From: Microbispora hainanensis
GTDB taxonomy: Bacteria > Actinomycetota > Actinomycetes > Streptosporangiales > Streptosporangiaceae
Direction of reading: 5' to 3'
DNA: 64,000 nucleotides
Assembly: GCF_006874475.1 (NCBI RefSeq)
Contig: NZ_VIRM01000015.1
Location: forward strand, 62,001 to 126,000
Shown here: positions 63,893 to 64,000 of the stretch, in pieces
Position numbering within the stretch: the stretch's first letter is position 1
Layout of the letters: every line of letters starts with the position of its first letter
Program-made: the position numbers and the translations under genes
Notes under the pieces: generated by a model
The model's input: the letters and a program-made list of their open reading frames with translations, nothing else
Databases searched by the model: none
Told to the model about the DNA's origin: nothing

Positions 63893-64000
63893 TCAACGGA
63901 AGCGGCGGAGTCTGAGGCTGTTGCTCACGACGAAGACGCTGGAGAAGGCCATGGCCGCTCCGGCGATCATCGGGTTCAGCAGTCCCGCGGCGGCCAGCGG
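63893..64000 (-). CDS. heavy-metal (copper-type) P-type ATPase, C-terminal end (runs off the window)
   Basis: The last 35 codons of a gene entering from the right: [20 protein letters not shown] then [14 protein letters not shown] and stop. This is the final membrane helix of P1B copper/silver ATPases, where MxxSS-x3[10 protein letters not shown] is nearly invariant. The rest lies outside. A 15-base tandem duplication spans the stop codon (CGCTTCCGTTGACG repeats), giving a second in-frame stop directly after the first. Confidence 0.88.
   Translation of the reverse strand, partial: PLAAAGLLNPMIAGAAMAFSSVFVVSNSLRLRRFR

Overview
This is a very GC-rich chromosomal window with strong G/C third-position bias, frequent GTG starts, ATGA/GTGA stop-start overlaps and desferrioxamine-type siderophore genes. 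It looks like a filamentous actinomycete. The gene content would suit Streptosporangiales or Streptomyces relatives, but I cannot fix the genus. I see no tRNA or rRNA genes, CRISPR array, prophage or insertion sequence. Both ends cut through genes: the start of a GH15 glucanohydrolase on the left and the tail of a P-type metal ATPase on the right.

Layout. 1-3.05 kb: minus-strand genes, including the GH15 start, a frameshifted methyltransferase, a tautomerase stub, a DUF417 membrane protein, an NTF2-like protein and a small hypothetical. 3.3-8.7 kb: an ECF sigma factor with an NTF2-like tail coupled to a membrane protein, a GlxA-type AraC regulator, a lipoprotein hydrolase, an HD hydrolase and the tRNA t6A enzyme Sua5/YrdC. 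9-13.5 kb: a 1390-residue hybrid kinase, receiver, SpoIIE phosphatase and anti-sigma kinase coupled to a STAS protein. 13.5-17.3 kb: a P450 and a TetR regulator that share a palindromic operator, then a MmyB-type regulator divergent from an SDR. 17.5-25.4 kb: a ROK regulator, argG behind an ARG-box-like palindrome, an imine-reductase-like enzyme divergent from a HxlR regulator, a GH15 plus sugar dehydrogenase pair, and a truncated cytochrome-b-like protein. 25.4-29.5 kb: a second partner-switching pair, then cydAB. 29.5-31 kb: a gene graveyard (TetR and isochorismatase remnants) and two DUF3147-like membrane proteins. 31.3-37.8 kb: kdpDE without kdpFABC, two hypotheticals, and an FAD oxidoreductase coupled to an ECF41 (SigJ-type) sigma factor.

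37.8-50.7 kb is a complete desferrioxamine locus. The plus strand carries a binding lipoprotein and desABCD. The minus strand carries two FecCD permeases, an ATPase, a penicillin-acylase/GNAT open frame and a FhuF-type reductase. Two near-perfect IdeR/DmdR iron boxes sit where they could control both arms.

50.7-59.4 kb is the most unusual part: a minus-strand set of an ATP-grasp enzyme, a SARP/NB-ARC regulator, a 70-residue protein, a class III cyclase-ATPase-TPR protein, a subtilisin with no signal peptide, a GAF protein and a DUF1540 protein. The middle four overlap in a translationally coupled chain. I propose it as either an undescribed peptide-maturation locus or a STAND-ATPase/protease effector system.

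59.8-64 kb: a fluC-DUF190-fluC fluoride exporter operon, an alpha/beta hydrolase with a small membrane protein and an OhrR-like MarR regulator that appear to share an operator, a secreted Gly/Leu/Asp-repeat protein, a hypothetical, and a perfect 18-bp inverted repeat that forms a bidirectional terminator and contains two DnaA-box sequences.
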